Source of the DNA: Roseburia hominis
GTDB taxonomy: Bacteria; Bacillota; Clostridia; Lachnospirales; Lachnospiraceae
NCBI GenBank assembly: GCA_021771815.1
Contig: JAETOE010000008.1
Span: 118,946 to 182,945 of the forward strand
Length of the DNA stretch: 64,000 bases
Direction: 5' to 3'
Position numbers and translations under genes: made by a program. Position 1 is the stretch's first letter. Each line of letters begins with the position of its first letter. Positions 35,353 through 43,635 of the stretch are shown here, piece by piece. Under the pieces are notes generated by a model. That model ran no database searches and was not told where the DNA came from. It was given only the letters and a program-made list of their open reading frames with translations.

Positions 35353-35472
35353 AAGTGAGTCAACATGCTCGCATGATTGACGGCGTTAGATGTCCGGTGG
35401 ACATCTGTTTAGCGCGGACCGTAACGGAGTGTAGACGGTGAATGTTGATCATGTGCCGTTTTTGCACATGAT
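35353..35472 (+). ncRNA. Candidate structured leader RNA, unassigned
   Basis: Four local hairpins fill this leader. GTCAACATG (35359-35367) pairs with CATG-A-TTGAC (35372-35381). GCGTT-AGATGTCC (35383-35395) pairs with GGACATCT (35399-35406) and AGCGC (35411-35415). ACCGT/ACGGT pairs within 35418-35439. ATCATGTGC (35448-35456) pairs with GCACATGAT (35464-35472). TCAACAT (35360-35366) can instead pair with ATGTTGA (35442-35448), closing the whole region and excluding the first hairpin. I do not recognise a known riboswitch class. Confidence 0.5.
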
Positions 35473-35511
35473 ATAGCAGAGACACAGAATGGTGAGAAAA
35501 AGGAGGATACT

Positions 35512-36039
35512 ATGGGAAAGAAGATTGGATCATTTTTAAAGAGAAAGGGAAGCGGGAGGGCGGCTGCGTTCCTGCTTGCGGTCACTATGCTCACAGGCTG
35601 CGGCGGGGGAGCGGCGGAGCCGCCGAAGCTTACGGGAAGCTGCGAGGAAATATTAAACGAGGTCTATGAGAAGGCGGAACTCGATGAGGGGCTGCGGGAG
35701 GCGATGGAGACGGGCTATTATGAGACGGCAGCCATTGATGAGGGCATGAAGGAATACTTTCTCGGCACGAATGAGGTCGAATATACGGATTCCGTCTGTT
35801 CTGTGCCGATGATGAGTTCGACGGCGTATCAGTGCGTTATTCTGCGCGTGCCGGAGGGAACGGACGTTGTCAAAACGAAGCAGCTTTTGCTTGACAACGC
35901 CGACCCGCGAAAATGGATTTGCGTGGAGGCAGAGAGCGTTGTGGTCGAGAGTGTTGGCGACGTGATCTTGTATTTGATGGCAGATCAGGCGACGGCGGAT
36001 GCAGTAAAGGATGCGTTTCTATCGCTCAGTGAATCTTAA
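35512..36039 (+). CDS. DUF4358-type lipoprotein
   Basis: This 175-residue lipoprotein has signal peptide LLAVTMLTGCGGG with lipobox LTGC, so it would be anchored on the outer face of the membrane. The mature part has the pattern of DUF4358 proteins (VPMMSSTAYQCVILRVPEG, DNADPRKWICVEAESVVVES, DVILYLMADQATADAVKDAF). The family's function is unknown. It starts at ATG 35512 behind AAAGGAGG and is preceded by the structured leader. Confidence 0.85.
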   Translation: MGKKIGSFLKRKGSGRAAAFLLAVTMLTGCGGGAAEPPKLTGSCEEILNEVYEKAELDEGLREAMETGYYETAAIDEGMKEYFLGTNEVEYTDSVCSVPMMSSTAYQCVILRVPEGTDVVKTKQLLLDNADPRKWICVEAESVVVESVGDVILYLMADQATADAVKDAFLSLSES

Positions 36040-36102
36040 GTCTGCAATTAAGAATGAATAGACTTCAACTTGAACTTAAAAACAGAATAATCAGAAAATA
36101 AT

Positions 36103-36148
36103 AAAACAGTATATAACAGTTGACAACAGTTATATACTGTTTTATACT
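36103..36148 (+). promoter_or_regulatory. GntR operator centred on the -35 of its own promoter
   Basis: A perfect 15-bp inverted repeat has arms AAAACAGTATATAAC (36103-36117) and GTTATATACTGTTTT (36129-36143), separated by 11 bp. The promoter -35, TTGACA (36120-36125), lies in the spacer and the -10, TATACT (36143-36148), follows at 17 bp. Repressor binding would fully block the polymerase, so autoregulation of the operon is expected. Confidence 0.88.
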
Positions 36149-36195
36149 GTTTATTGAAGAGGAATCTACATTATGCGCATATGTGGAGGAACAAC

Positions 36196-36567
36196 ATGAA
36201 AATAATGATAAATCACACATCCATGCAGCCCATTTATGAGCAGATTATGGAGCAGATTAAAAAGCAGATCATGCAGGGGGAACTGCAGGAGGGAGACGCC
36301 CTTGCGAGCGTCCGCGTGCTGGCGAAGGACTTAAAGGTAAGCGCTCTCACGGTCAAGAAAGCATACGACTTACTTGAGGAAGAAGGACTCATTACGACCG
36401 TGCACGGAAAAGGGAGCTTCATTCTTGGGACCAATCCCGCTATGCTGGCGGAGCAGCGGCGCAGGGAAGTCGAGATTGCCATGGAACAGGCGGTGCAGAA
36501 AGGCAGAGCCTGCGGTATGGACGACGGTGAACTGCTGGAACTGCTGGAACTGATACTGGAGCCTTAG
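36196..36567 (+). CDS. GntR-family regulator, YtrA type
   Basis: This 123-residue regulator has a winged helix-turn-helix (MQPIYEQIMEQIKKQIMQGE, SVRVLAKDLKVSALTVKKAY, EEEGLITTVHGKGSFI). The short C-terminal helical tail is typical of the YtrA subfamily, which controls ABC transporters encoded in the same operon. The ATG at 36196 lies 6 nt behind GGAGGA; an upstream in-frame codon at 36154 is inside the leader. The ABC pair follows 36 bp later. The palindromic promoter upstream is its likely operator. Confidence 0.92.
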   Translation: MKIMINHTSMQPIYEQIMEQIKKQIMQGELQEGDALASVRVLAKDLKVSALTVKKAYDLLEEEGLITTVHGKGSFILGTNPAMLAEQRRREVEIAMEQAVQKGRACGMDDGELLELLELILEP

Positions 36568-36603
36568 GAGCAGGCAAAGAGAGGCAGAAAGAAGGAGGAT
36601 GTC

Positions 36604-37461
36604 ATGCTGCAATTAACAGATGTAAAAAAGAATTATGGAACATTTACGCTGGATGTTTCCATGCAGGTGCCGCCCGGAAGAATTACAGGACTTATCGGTG
36701 CGAACGGCGCTGGGAAAAGTACAACATTTAAAGCAATATTGGATTTGATCGCGATTGATGCGGGGACAATTACTATTTTCGGAAAGCCGGCATCCGCGCT
36801 GACGGTACGGGATAAAGAAGAAATCGGTGCGGCGCTTTCGGATTCGGGGTTTAGCGAGTATTTAACGGTGGAGGATGTCACAGCGATCCTGCGGAACATG
36901 TACCACAGATTTGGCGAGGCGGAGTTTCGGGAGAAATGCAGGTACTTCGGATTGCCGGAGAAAAAGAAAATCAAAGAATTTTCTACGGGAATGCGCGCAA
37001 AGCTAAAGCTGCTTGCGGCGATGTCGCACGACGCGAAGTTGTTGATCTTAGATGAGCCGACGGCAGGACTCGATGTGGTTGCAAGGGAGGAAATGCTTGA
37101 AATGCTGCAGGACTATCTGGCGGATACCAGGGGGGAGGAGCGGGCGGTGTTGATCAGCTCTCATATCTCAAGTGATCTGGAAAAATTCTGCGACGACCTG
37201 TATATGATCGACGACGGGAAAATTGTTCTGTATGAGGAGACGGATGTGTTGCTCGACGGCTACGGCATCTTAAAGGTAGATGAGACGCAGTATGAGAAGC
37301 TGGATCAAACGCATCTTCTTGCGAGAAGGCGGGAGAGCTTCGGCTACTCCGTGCTGGTTGGGGAGCGGCAGTATTACCAGGATAATTATCCGGATTATGT
37401 AATGGAAAAGAGCAGTATTGATGATGTGATTATTATGATGACAAAGGGGGAGAGACTATGA
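36604..37461 (+). CDS. ABC transporter ATP-binding protein (YtrB/BcrA-like)
   Basis: This 285-residue ATPase has Walker A GLIGANGAGKSTTFK (about 32-46), the signature-like EFSTGMRAKLKLLAAM, Walker B LLILDEPTAGLD and H-loop VLISSHISSD. The variant signature FSTGM and the C-terminal extension are common in ABC-2 type exporters of the BcrA group, associated with antibiotic or envelope-stress response. It overlaps the permease gene by 4 bp and forms an operon with the GntR gene. Confidence 0.93.
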   Translation: MLQLTDVKKNYGTFTLDVSMQVPPGRITGLIGANGAGKSTTFKAILDLIAIDAGTITIFGKPASALTVRDKEEIGAALSDSGFSEYLTVEDVTAILRNMYHRFGEAEFREKCRYFGLPEKKKIKEFSTGMRAKLKLLAAMSHDAKLLILDEPTAGLDVVAREEMLEMLQDYLADTRGEERAVLISSHISSDLEKFCDDLYMIDDGKIVLYEETDVLLDGYGILKVDETQYEKLDQTHLLARRRESFGYSVLVGERQYYQDNYPDYVMEKSSIDDVIIMMTKGERL

Positions 37462-38111
37462 GGGGACTATTGGTGAAGGATCTGAGACTTCTCCGCAATC
37501 AGAAGCAGTTCTTTTTGACAGTGATTATGATTGCAGCAGTATTTATGCTGGCGGGACAGGATCTGTCGTTTATCGTGTCCTATTATTCCATACTTGCCAT
37601 GTTTTTTGCGATTTCGACGATTTCTTACGACGAATTTAACAACGGATATGCGACGCTGTTTACGATGCCCATTACGAGGAAGCAGTATGTCATGGAAAAG
37701 TATCTCTTTGCATTGCTGCTTGGCGGAGGAGTCTGGGCCGCTGCGGCATTGCTCGGAGCGGTCATCGACGCCGCAAGGGACGCTGAATTTGTGCCGGTGG
37801 AGTGGTTTGCAAGTTCTGCGGCGGTTTTTGCGGTGATGTGGACGCTTATGATGGTGATGATCCCGATCAATTTGAAATACGGTACGGAAAAGAGCAGATC
37901 GGCCTCGCTTGTTTTGATGTTTGTAGTGTTTGCCGTAATTATGATGCTCGCCAAATTCGAACCGCTGACTCTGGCGTTTCAGAATGCTGTTGCCAGATTG
38001 GAACAGTTAAGCGGTATAGGCGTACTGCTGTTTGGGGCGGCGACGCTTGCGGCTGTGACGATTATCTCCATGGCAGCCGGCGTTCGAACTATGAGTAAGA
38101 AGCAATTTTAA
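37458..38111 (+). CDS. ABC-2 type permease
   Basis: This 217-residue protein has six hydrophobic segments and ABC-2 features: FFAISTISYDEFNNGYATLFTMP followed by ITRKQYVMEKYLFALLLG, a motif seen in many two-component-like BcrB/YhcF-operon permeases. It is the membrane partner of the ATPase upstream (overlap 37458-37461). Substrate unknown. No clear terminator follows before mecA. Confidence 0.9.
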   Translation: MRGLLVKDLRLLRNQKQFFLTVIMIAAVFMLAGQDLSFIVSYYSILAMFFAISTISYDEFNNGYATLFTMPITRKQYVMEKYLFALLLGGGVWAAAALLGAVIDAARDAEFVPVEWFASSAAVFAVMWTLMMVMIPINLKYGTEKSRSASLVLMFVVFAVIMMLAKFEPLTLAFQNAVARLEQLSGIGVLLFGAATLAAVTIISMAAGVRTMSKKQF

Positions 38112-38163
38112 CGGAAAAAAGACAAAATAACGAATTTCATAGCATTGTACAAGGATTTAGGGC

Positions 38164-38192
38164 TTTACAAATATCGAAATTCATAGGATAAT
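38164..38192 (+). promoter_or_regulatory. Putative mecA promoter
   Basis: TTTACA (38164-38169), a 17-bp spacer, then GATAAT (38187-38192). The sequence CGAA(T/A)TTCATAG occurs twice here, at about 38131 and in the spacer. Confidence 0.55.
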
Positions 38193-38237
38193 AATAGCGC
38201 CTAATAATTATAGAATTTTACAATGGATGGGATACGT

Positions 38238-38927
38238 ATGGAGATAGAACACATTGGTGGTAACAAGATTCGTTGTGCACTGACGGAGCAGGAGATACGA
38301 AGCCTTGGCTTTGATATTGATGAGATCATCGGAGACAGTGAGACAACACAGGAGTTCATGCGCGCGGTGCTTGGGCTGGTGGAGGAGCAGGAGCACATTC
38401 AGGTGGACGGCTTTTCCCCGATGGTCAAGGCGGAGCTGATGCAGGATCACAGCATGGCAATTACATTTGGCGCGAGAAAGGATGTGTCGTTCCGCGATCT
38501 GATGGATACGGTCAGCCATATCATGAGCCAGCTCGACCCGGAGCATATCGAAGAACAGAAGAAAAAGCAAAAGACGCAGCAAAAGGCAAAAGAGGAAAAG
38601 CCGAAGCAGGAGAAGCCGAAGGAGCCTAAGAAGCCGGAGCCGATGGTCTGCGCTCTGCGGTTTGCCGCATTGGAGCACATGTGCCAGATGAGCCGCGTCT
38701 GTTTCCCGGGAAGGGTGCCAAGGAGCAGTCTGTATAAAATGGAAGAGCAGTATTATTTGCTGCTGGATTTTACAGGGTTCACCAAGGAGGAGATGCGCCC
38801 CTTCGCATTCGGTACAGTCGAGTATGACGACGAGCATTATTCCGATATGGGACAGATTGCCTACATCAAGGAACATGGAAGCTGTATTATGAAAAAGCAC
38901 GCCATTGAAACGCTGATGGAATTGTAG
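38238..38927 (+). CDS. mecA: Adaptor protein MecA
   Basis: This 229-residue ClpC adaptor targets regulators for ClpCP degradation. The N-terminal substrate-binding part begins MEIEHIGGNKIRCALTEQEI. A charged Lys/Glu/Pro linker covers about residues 110-140. The C-terminal ClpC-binding domain includes FAALEHMCQMSRVCFPG, SLYKMEEQYYLLL and EYDDEHYSDMGQIAYIKEHG. The ATG at 38238 gives the canonical start; the 38223 ATG is in phase but lacks a ribosome site. Confidence 0.92.
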   Translation: MEIEHIGGNKIRCALTEQEIRSLGFDIDEIIGDSETTQEFMRAVLGLVEEQEHIQVDGFSPMVKAELMQDHSMAITFGARKDVSFRDLMDTVSHIMSQLDPEHIEEQKKKQKTQQKAKEEKPKQEKPKEPKKPEPMVCALRFAALEHMCQMSRVCFPGRVPRSSLYKMEEQYYLLLDFTGFTKEEMRPFAFGTVEYDDEHYSDMGQIAYIKEHGSCIMKKHAIETLMEL

Positions 38928-38987
38928 GAAATAGATAAAAGCAGTTTTGTAAATAGATAAAGCTCTAAAAAGCCACATCAAAATTTG

Positions 38988-39039
38988 GTGAAAATGCCGA
39001 ACAACTTTTTGATGCATTTTCCACTATATGTGCTATGAT
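38988..39039 (+). promoter_or_regulatory. Extended -10 promoter with upstream inverted repeat
   Basis: TG-C-TATGAT (39031-39039) is an extended -10 element. GTGAAAATGC (38988-38997) is complementary to GCATTTTCCAC (39014-39024) apart from one extra base and covers the -35 region, so it may be an operator for the small gene at 39131. Confidence 0.45.
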
Positions 39040-39130
39040 AGTACAGGTGCGTGTACAAGATATATGCACACAGAAGATTAAAAGCACAGGGGAGGGCGAA
39101 GGATGCGCCCGTGCGGAAAGTGGAGAGGTT

Positions 39131-39313
39131 ATGAGCAGAGAGCAGATGTGGGAGCTTGAGGAGAACAAACGGAGCTTGTTGAAACAGGCATACAGGATGA
39201 AGCAGGAATGTCCGCACATGTCGCCGGTTGGACTGGAATACGAGATGTATGCAGCGATTATGACGGAGGTGCAGGAGATTACTGCCAGATTACAGAGATC
39301 TGCTGAAGCATAG
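39131..39313 (+). CDS. Small hypothetical protein
   Basis: This 60-residue protein is predicted to be mostly helical and charged (MSREQMWELEENKRSLLKQA, then YEMYAAIMTEVQEITARLQR), with no membrane segment. I do not recognise the family. The ATG at 39131 lies 5 nt behind GGAG; the open frame extends upstream to 39035 across the promoter, which argues against a longer product. It is followed directly by a strong terminator, supporting an independent gene. Confidence 0.6.
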   Translation: MSREQMWELEENKRSLLKQAYRMKQECPHMSPVGLEYEMYAAIMTEVQEITARLQRSAEA

Positions 39314-39342
39314 AGCTTGATACATAAGAGAATAAGAAGGAA

Positions 39343-39379
39343 AGACCCTTGGACGCAGGAGTGCGCCAAGGGTCTTTTT
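39343..39379 (+). terminator. Terminator after the small hypothetical gene
   Basis: AGACCCTTGG (39343-39352) pairs with CCAAGGGTCT (39366-39375), followed by TTTT. Repeat B copy 2 begins 2 bp later. Confidence 0.92.
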
Positions 39380-39380
39380 C

Positions 39381-39419
39381 ATGCAATAGGAAATTGCGTC
39401 CTATTGCAGAAAAGCCCTG
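39381..39419. repeat. 39-bp palindromic repeat B, copy 2
   Basis: This is the same unit as 11853-11891 (38 of 39 identical): a 10-bp hairpin with loop AATTGCG and the AAAAGCCCTG tail. Further short hairpins follow (CCTGCC/GGCAGG and GCGCCAT/ATGGCGC) up to about 39463, and these are not shared with copy 1. Confidence 0.8.
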
Positions 39420-39503
39420 CCGGGCAGGATGCACAGCTGTCACGCAGCGCCATACATGGCGCGGAACAAACAATGAATTGTGGTTCAACCAGAATCCTCT
39501 TTC

Positions 39504-39532
39504 TGGACACACTACAAGAAAAGGAATATAAT
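39504..39532 (+). promoter_or_regulatory. V-ATPase operon promoter
   Basis: TGGACA (39504-39509), a 17-bp spacer, then TATAAT (39527-39532), 40 bp upstream of the first subunit gene. Confidence 0.75.
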
Positions 39533-39571
39533 AAACAGAAAAGCAGAACTTTGGGGGAAGAGGTTTTTGCC

Positions 39572-39880
39572 ATGAATGAGATCATTACGAAGTTGAATGA
39601 AATTGAGGAAAAAGCAGTAACGATTCTTTTGGATGCAAAGGAAGACAAGGAACAGATGCAGCAGCGTCTGACGCAGCAGATGAAAGAACTCGATGCACGC
39701 TATGAAAGACTTGAGAAGGAGCGGTCGGAGGCATTTCGGGCGCAGCTTATGGCGAAGGCCAGGGAGCAGACAAAGAGTGCGAAGGATGAGACGCGGACGG
39801 CTCTCGCGCAGCTTTCTTCCTATTACGACGCGAATGGGGAAAGGCTGGCTGAAGAAATTATGCAGCGCATTCTAAAATAG
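39572..39880 (+). CDS. V-type ATP synthase peripheral stalk subunit G/H
   Basis: This 102-residue, almost wholly coiled-coil protein (NEIITKLNEIEEKAVTILLD, KEQMQQRLTQQMKELDARYE) matches the small peripheral-stalk subunit that pairs with subunit E and links the catalytic head to subunit I. The ATG at 39572 is behind AGAGG; the in-phase upstream frame crosses the promoter and repeat B and is not coding. It opens the operon order G/H, C, I, K, F, E, A, B, D. Confidence 0.85.
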   Translation: MNEIITKLNEIEEKAVTILLDAKEDKEQMQQRLTQQMKELDARYERLEKERSEAFRAQLMAKAREQTKSAKDETRTALAQLSSYYDANGERLAEEIMQRILK

Positions 39881-39890
39881 GAGAGGTACA

Positions 39891-40925
39891 ATGGCGGGAG
39901 GATTATTTACGTACAGCGGTCTTGTGACAAAGACGAAGGCGATGCATGGCAGACTGCTTTCCGATGAGGAAATCGCACGGCTCTCGGAGGCGGAGAGCGT
40001 GGAGGAGATCATCGCGTTTTTGCGGGAATGCGGCAGTTACGCGCCGATCTACCAGAGCCATGAGGAGATCGCACACCGTGCGCAGGTAGAGGCTGTGATC
40101 AACGATTCGCTCTATGCGGATTACGGAAGGCTGTACCGCTTTGCGAGCGGCGCGCAGAGGGAAGGGCTCTCGATTATTTTTCTGCGCTATGAGATCAATG
40201 TGTTAAAAGACTGTCTGGGACACATCAGGCGGGGCGGTGACGGAAGAGGGCTTTCCTATCTGAAGCTATTTTTCGACAGGCATGCGGATTTTGACGTCGC
40301 TGCGGTGACGTCTGCGGGCAGTTTTGCCGAGCTTGCGCAGGCGCTTGAAGGAACGAGATACGGCGCGTATTTTAAGGAGGCGCAGGAAGCGGCGGACGCG
40401 GACGGCGGAATCGGGCTTGATATTTTGTATTACCGGATGGCGTGGGAGAAGAAGGACAAGCTTTCGGACGATAGCATGAAGAAGATTTATACAAAGCTTT
40501 TGGGAACAGAGATCGACTGGCAGAACATTATGTGGATGTACCGCTGCAAGCGTTTCTATGGGCGGGGGAACGCACAGATTTCCGCGGATCTGATACCGGT
40601 TCGCTACAGGATCAGGAAGGCGGAGTTTAAAGAACTTTTGGATGCGGATTCACTGGAGGAGTTTGTGACGGTTCTCGGGAGAACTGCGTATTTTACGGAA
40701 AAGGACGCGGTGGTAAAGCTTGGGGATGAAGTTACCTTCGGGCGCATCATGGAGAAGACCTATGAACAGATTTGCCGGAGCTATCCGATGTCGCTCGCTC
40801 CGGTACTTCGGTATCTGTATGACAAGGAGAATGAGATCGACCGCTTGACAAGCGTGTTGGAGGGAGTGCGCTATCGGATTCCGGCACGTCAGATACAGGA
40901 ACTGGTGTTGAGGACAGAAGCATAA
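39891..40925 (+). CDS. ntpC: V-type ATP synthase subunit C
   Basis: This 344-residue subunit C (d-type) is the funnel-like protein that joins the central stalk to the rotor ring. It has the expected all-helical sequence, with the N-terminal YSGLVTKTKAMHGRLLSDEE and three repeated helical parts. It starts 11 bp after the G/H gene with GGAGAGG. The internal segment KLLGTEIDWQNIMWMYRCKR is a recognisable family motif. Confidence 0.92.
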   Translation: MAGGLFTYSGLVTKTKAMHGRLLSDEEIARLSEAESVEEIIAFLRECGSYAPIYQSHEEIAHRAQVEAVINDSLYADYGRLYRFASGAQREGLSIIFLRYEINVLKDCLGHIRRGGDGRGLSYLKLFFDRHADFDVAAVTSAGSFAELAQALEGTRYGAYFKEAQEAADADGGIGLDILYYRMAWEKKDKLSDDSMKKIYTKLLGTEIDWQNIMWMYRCKRFYGRGNAQISADLIPVRYRIRKAEFKELLDADSLEEFVTVLGRTAYFTEKDAVVKLGDEVTFGRIMEKTYEQICRSYPMSLAPVLRYLYDKENEIDRLTSVLEGVRYRIPARQIQELVLRTEA

Positions 40926-40940
40926 CGGAGGGTTTTTACG

Positions 40941-42878
40941 GTGGTTGAAAAGATGGAATTGCTGCACATTACGGGGCCGAAAGAGGATATTGACCGGGTC
41001 ATGGATGTGTACCTTAGCAATTATGATATTCATTTTGAAAATGCAATGACGAGCCTCGGAAGTCTCTCGAGTGTCAGACCGTTTGCAGAGACAAATGTAT
41101 ACCGGGAGGCTTATCGGAAAGCGGAGGAACTGTGGACCTATATCAGAGAGGGAGCCCCGGTGACTTATCCGCAGATGAAGCCCAAGGAGGCGGAGGAGAT
41201 CGTCGAGGCTGCCTGCGAGATGGTCGAGGAGAGCAAGAAAAAGCAGGAGGAACTTCGGGCAGAGTGCACGAAGCTCGAGGAACTGATGCGTCAGATCGAG
41301 CCGTTCCGTGAGCTTGACTATGAGTTTCGCCGTATTCTGGAATTTCGGTTTATCGCGTTTAGGTTCGGACGGATTGCCAGAGATTATTATCAGAGGCTGG
41401 AACAATATATTCATGAGACGGATCACGTGCTTTTCTATGAATGCCACAGCGACGGAGAGTACGTGTGGGGCGCATATTTTGTCCCGGCGGTCTACAAGAG
41501 CGAGGTGGATGCGGTGTGCATGTCGTTCCATTTCGAGCGTGTCTACCTCCCGAATTCCTTTGAGGGAACGCCGGATGCAGCGTATCAGGAGGCGTCAGAG
41601 GCGCTTCTTAGGAAGAGCGGGGAGTGCGAGAAACTCAGACAGGAAATGTATCAGATGCTCGGCAGGCACTATGAAAGGCTGACGGGCGCATATTATTCCC
41701 TAAAGTCTTACTGCGAGAATTTTGATATCCGTAAATATGCCGCCTGTACGCGGACGCGGACGATGGGAGACGCCCGGACGGACAGGGAGTATTACATTCT
41801 CTATGGATGGATGAGCGAAGGGGACACGAAGCGCTTCCTGCGGGAGACAAAGGACGATGAGGATGTGCACGTTATTATAGAGAAGGCGGGGGAGAACCTT
41901 CAGGCAACGCCGCCGACGAAGCTTAAGAATCCCGGAATGTTCCGTCCATTTGAGATGTTCGTGGAAATGTACGGACTTCCTGCATACAATGAGATGGATC
42001 CGACGATTTTTATCGCGCTGACCTATACCTTTATGTTCGGCGTGATGTTCGGTGATGTGGGACAGGGGATCTGTCTGGTGGTGGGAGGTTTCCTTCTGTA
42101 CCGCTTTAAGAAAATGAATCTGGCTGCGATTATCGCGGTGGCGGGGATATGGTCCACCTTTTTCGGCTTCATGTACGGCAGTATCTTTGGCTTTGAGGAC
42201 AGGATCGAGCCGGTATGGATGCGTCCGATGGACAATATCATGACGACGCTGATGCTGGCAATCGGTTTTGGCATGGGGCTGATTCTGATTGCGATGGTGA
42301 TCAATATCATCAATGCGATCCGGGCGAGGGAGCCGGGCAGGATGTTGTTTGACCAGAGCGGTATCGCGGGAATTATCTGCTACGGGTGCGTTGTGCTCTG
42401 TATTGTGCTTTACGCGACGGGGCATCCGCTTCCGGCGACAGGAATCATCGGAGCAGCGGTGGGAATCCCGCTTGTAGCGATCCTTTTAAAGGAGCCGCTC
42501 TCGAACCTCTTGGAGCGGCATCGGGAGGTTTTCCCGGCAGGAAGCAAGGCGATGTTCTTTGTGGAGGCACTCGTGGAGCTTTTCGACGTAGTTTTAAGTT
42601 ATGCGACCAACAGTATATCCTTTGTCCGTGTCGGCGCGTTTGCCTTAAGCCATGCGGGAATGATGGGAGTTGTATTTACGCTGGCGGGTTATGAGAGCGG
42701 TTCGCCGAACATGGTGGTCGTCGTTTTGGGTAATATCCTGGTGGCGGGGCTTGAGGGGCTTGTCGTAGGCATCCAGGTACTTCGTCTCGAGTATTACGAG
42801 ATGTTCAGCAGATTTTATAAGGGAACGGGAAAGCCGTTCGTAGCAGCGTTTAAGAAAAAGGAATTGGGAGGAGAATAA
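40941..42878 (+). CDS. ntpI: V-type ATP synthase subunit I
   Basis: This 645-residue subunit I (a-type) forms the ion half-channels next to the K ring. The N-terminal ~340 residues are a cytoplasmic stalk domain with coiled coil. The C-terminal part has about eight helices, starting at PTIFIALTYTFMFGVMFGDV and including the essential Arg-bearing late helix region (SYATNSISFVRVGAFALSHA). The start is GTG 40941, 8 nt after GGAGGG. Confidence 0.95.
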   Translation: MVEKMELLHITGPKEDIDRVMDVYLSNYDIHFENAMTSLGSLSSVRPFAETNVYREAYRKAEELWTYIREGAPVTYPQMKPKEAEEIVEAACEMVEESKKKQEELRAECTKLEELMRQIEPFRELDYEFRRILEFRFIAFRFGRIARDYYQRLEQYIHETDHVLFYECHSDGEYVWGAYFVPAVYKSEVDAVCMSFHFERVYLPNSFEGTPDAAYQEASEALLRKSGECEKLRQEMYQMLGRHYERLTGAYYSLKSYCENFDIRKYAACTRTRTMGDARTDREYYILYGWMSEGDTKRFLRETKDDEDVHVIIEKAGENLQATPPTKLKNPGMFRPFEMFVEMYGLPAYNEMDPTIFIALTYTFMFGVMFGDVGQGICLVVGGFLLYRFKKMNLAAIIAVAGIWSTFFGFMYGSIFGFEDRIEPVWMRPMDNIMTTLMLAIGFGMGLILIAMVINIINAIRAREPGRMLFDQSGIAGIICYGCVVLCIVLYATGHPLPATGIIGAAVGIPLVAILLKEPLSNLLERHREVFPAGSKAMFFVEALVELFDVVLSYATNSISFVRVGAFALSHAGMMGVVFTLAGYESGSPNMVVVVLGNILVAGLEGLVVGIQVLRLEYYEMFSRFYKGTGKPFVAAFKKKELGGE

Positions 42879-42881
42879 GTT

Positions 42882-43295
42882 ATGGCAGCAAAGATCATTC
42901 TGGTAGCGATTTTAATTTTCAGCATGGGGATTCCGTTCGGCGGATATCTGCTCGGCAAGAAGAAGGAGGGGAGCACGAAAGCAGCGCTTGCGTTAAATAT
43001 TTTCCTGTTCTTTGGCACGCTTGTCGTGGCGGACATGCTTTTATTCAGCGGACATATCTACGCGGCGGAGGCGTCCGCGGAGGCGTCCGCGGAGGGCTGG
43101 CGTTATCTTGCGGCGGCGCTCTCGACCGGATTGTCCTGCATCGGTGCGGGCGTGGCGGTAGCGAGCGCGGCATCCGCGGCAATCGGCGCATTGAGCGAGG
43201 ATTCGAGTATTATGGGTAAGGCGCTCATTTTTGTTGCGCTGGCGGAGTCCATTGCACTGTACGGTCTTTTGATTTCGTTTTCCATCCTTGGTTGA
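42882..43295 (+). CDS. ntpK: V-type ATP synthase subunit K (rotor ring)
   Basis: This 137-residue proteolipid forms the rotor ring. Four hydrophobic segments are seen: about 3-22, 33-55, 72-98 and 110-135. Only the last hairpin carries an ion-binding carboxylate, in VALAESIALYGLLISF. The ES-x-x-x-Y pattern resembles sodium-binding rings, but the matching Gln of helix 1 is absent (GAGVAVA), so ion choice is unresolved. Between the halves is a short repeat AEASAEASAE, encoded by a 12-nt tandem repeat. It starts 4 bp after subunit I. Confidence 0.92.
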   Translation: MAAKIILVAILIFSMGIPFGGYLLGKKKEGSTKAALALNIFLFFGTLVVADMLLFSGHIYAAEASAEASAEGWRYLAAALSTGLSCIGAGVAVASAASAAIGALSEDSSIMGKALIFVALAESIALYGLLISFSILG

Positions 43296-43326
43296 CGGAA
43301 TACGTCATCGGAAATGAGGGACGGCT

Positions 43327-43635
43327 ATGAAGATGTTTTTGATCAGCGATAACGTGGACACTTATACGGGGATGCGTCTGGCGGGCGTGGAGGGCGTCGT
43401 GGTGCACAAGGAGGACGAACTTCGCGCCGAGTTAGAGCGCGCGGCAGCGGACGAGGAAATCGGTATCGTGCTTCTGACGGAGAAGTTCGGAAGGGATTTT
43501 CCCGAGGTGGTGAACGAGGTAAAGCTTGCGCACCGTCTGCCGTTGTTCGTGGAGATTCCGGACCGTCATGGAACAGGGCGCAGCAAGAATTTTATCACGG
43601 ATTATGTAAGCCAGGCGATTGGACTTAAGTTGTAG
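43327..43635 (+). CDS. V-type ATP synthase subunit F
   Basis: This 102-residue central-stalk subunit (called NtpG in Enterococcus hirae naming) has the typical MKMFLISDNVDTYTGMRLAG start, EIGIVLLTEKFGRDF and a C-terminal amphipathic helix (NFITDYVSQAIGLKL). It rotates with subunit D. Its stop codon is directly followed by the subunit E start, so translation is coupled. Confidence 0.93.
   Translation: MKMFLISDNVDTYTGMRLAGVEGVVVHKEDELRAELERAAADEEIGIVLLTEKFGRDFPEVVNEVKLAHRLPLFVEIPDRHGTGRSKNFITDYVSQAIGLKL

Noticed and set aside
35448..35472. Hairpin with a T-rich stretch as a terminator before the DUF4358 gene
   Set aside because: The T-run is in the loop, not after the stem, so it is not an intrinsic terminator. 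It is kept as part of the leader fold.
39317..39571. 85-residue upstream extension of the V-ATPase G/H subunit
   Set aside because: It runs through a terminator, repeat B and the operon promoter. The ATG at 39572 starts the coiled-coil family sequence.
42882..43295. Firm assignment of the V-ATPase as sodium-translocating
   Set aside because: The ES-x-x-x-Y pattern is suggestive, but the Gln ligand expected in helix 1 is missing, so sodium versus proton cannot be called by eye.
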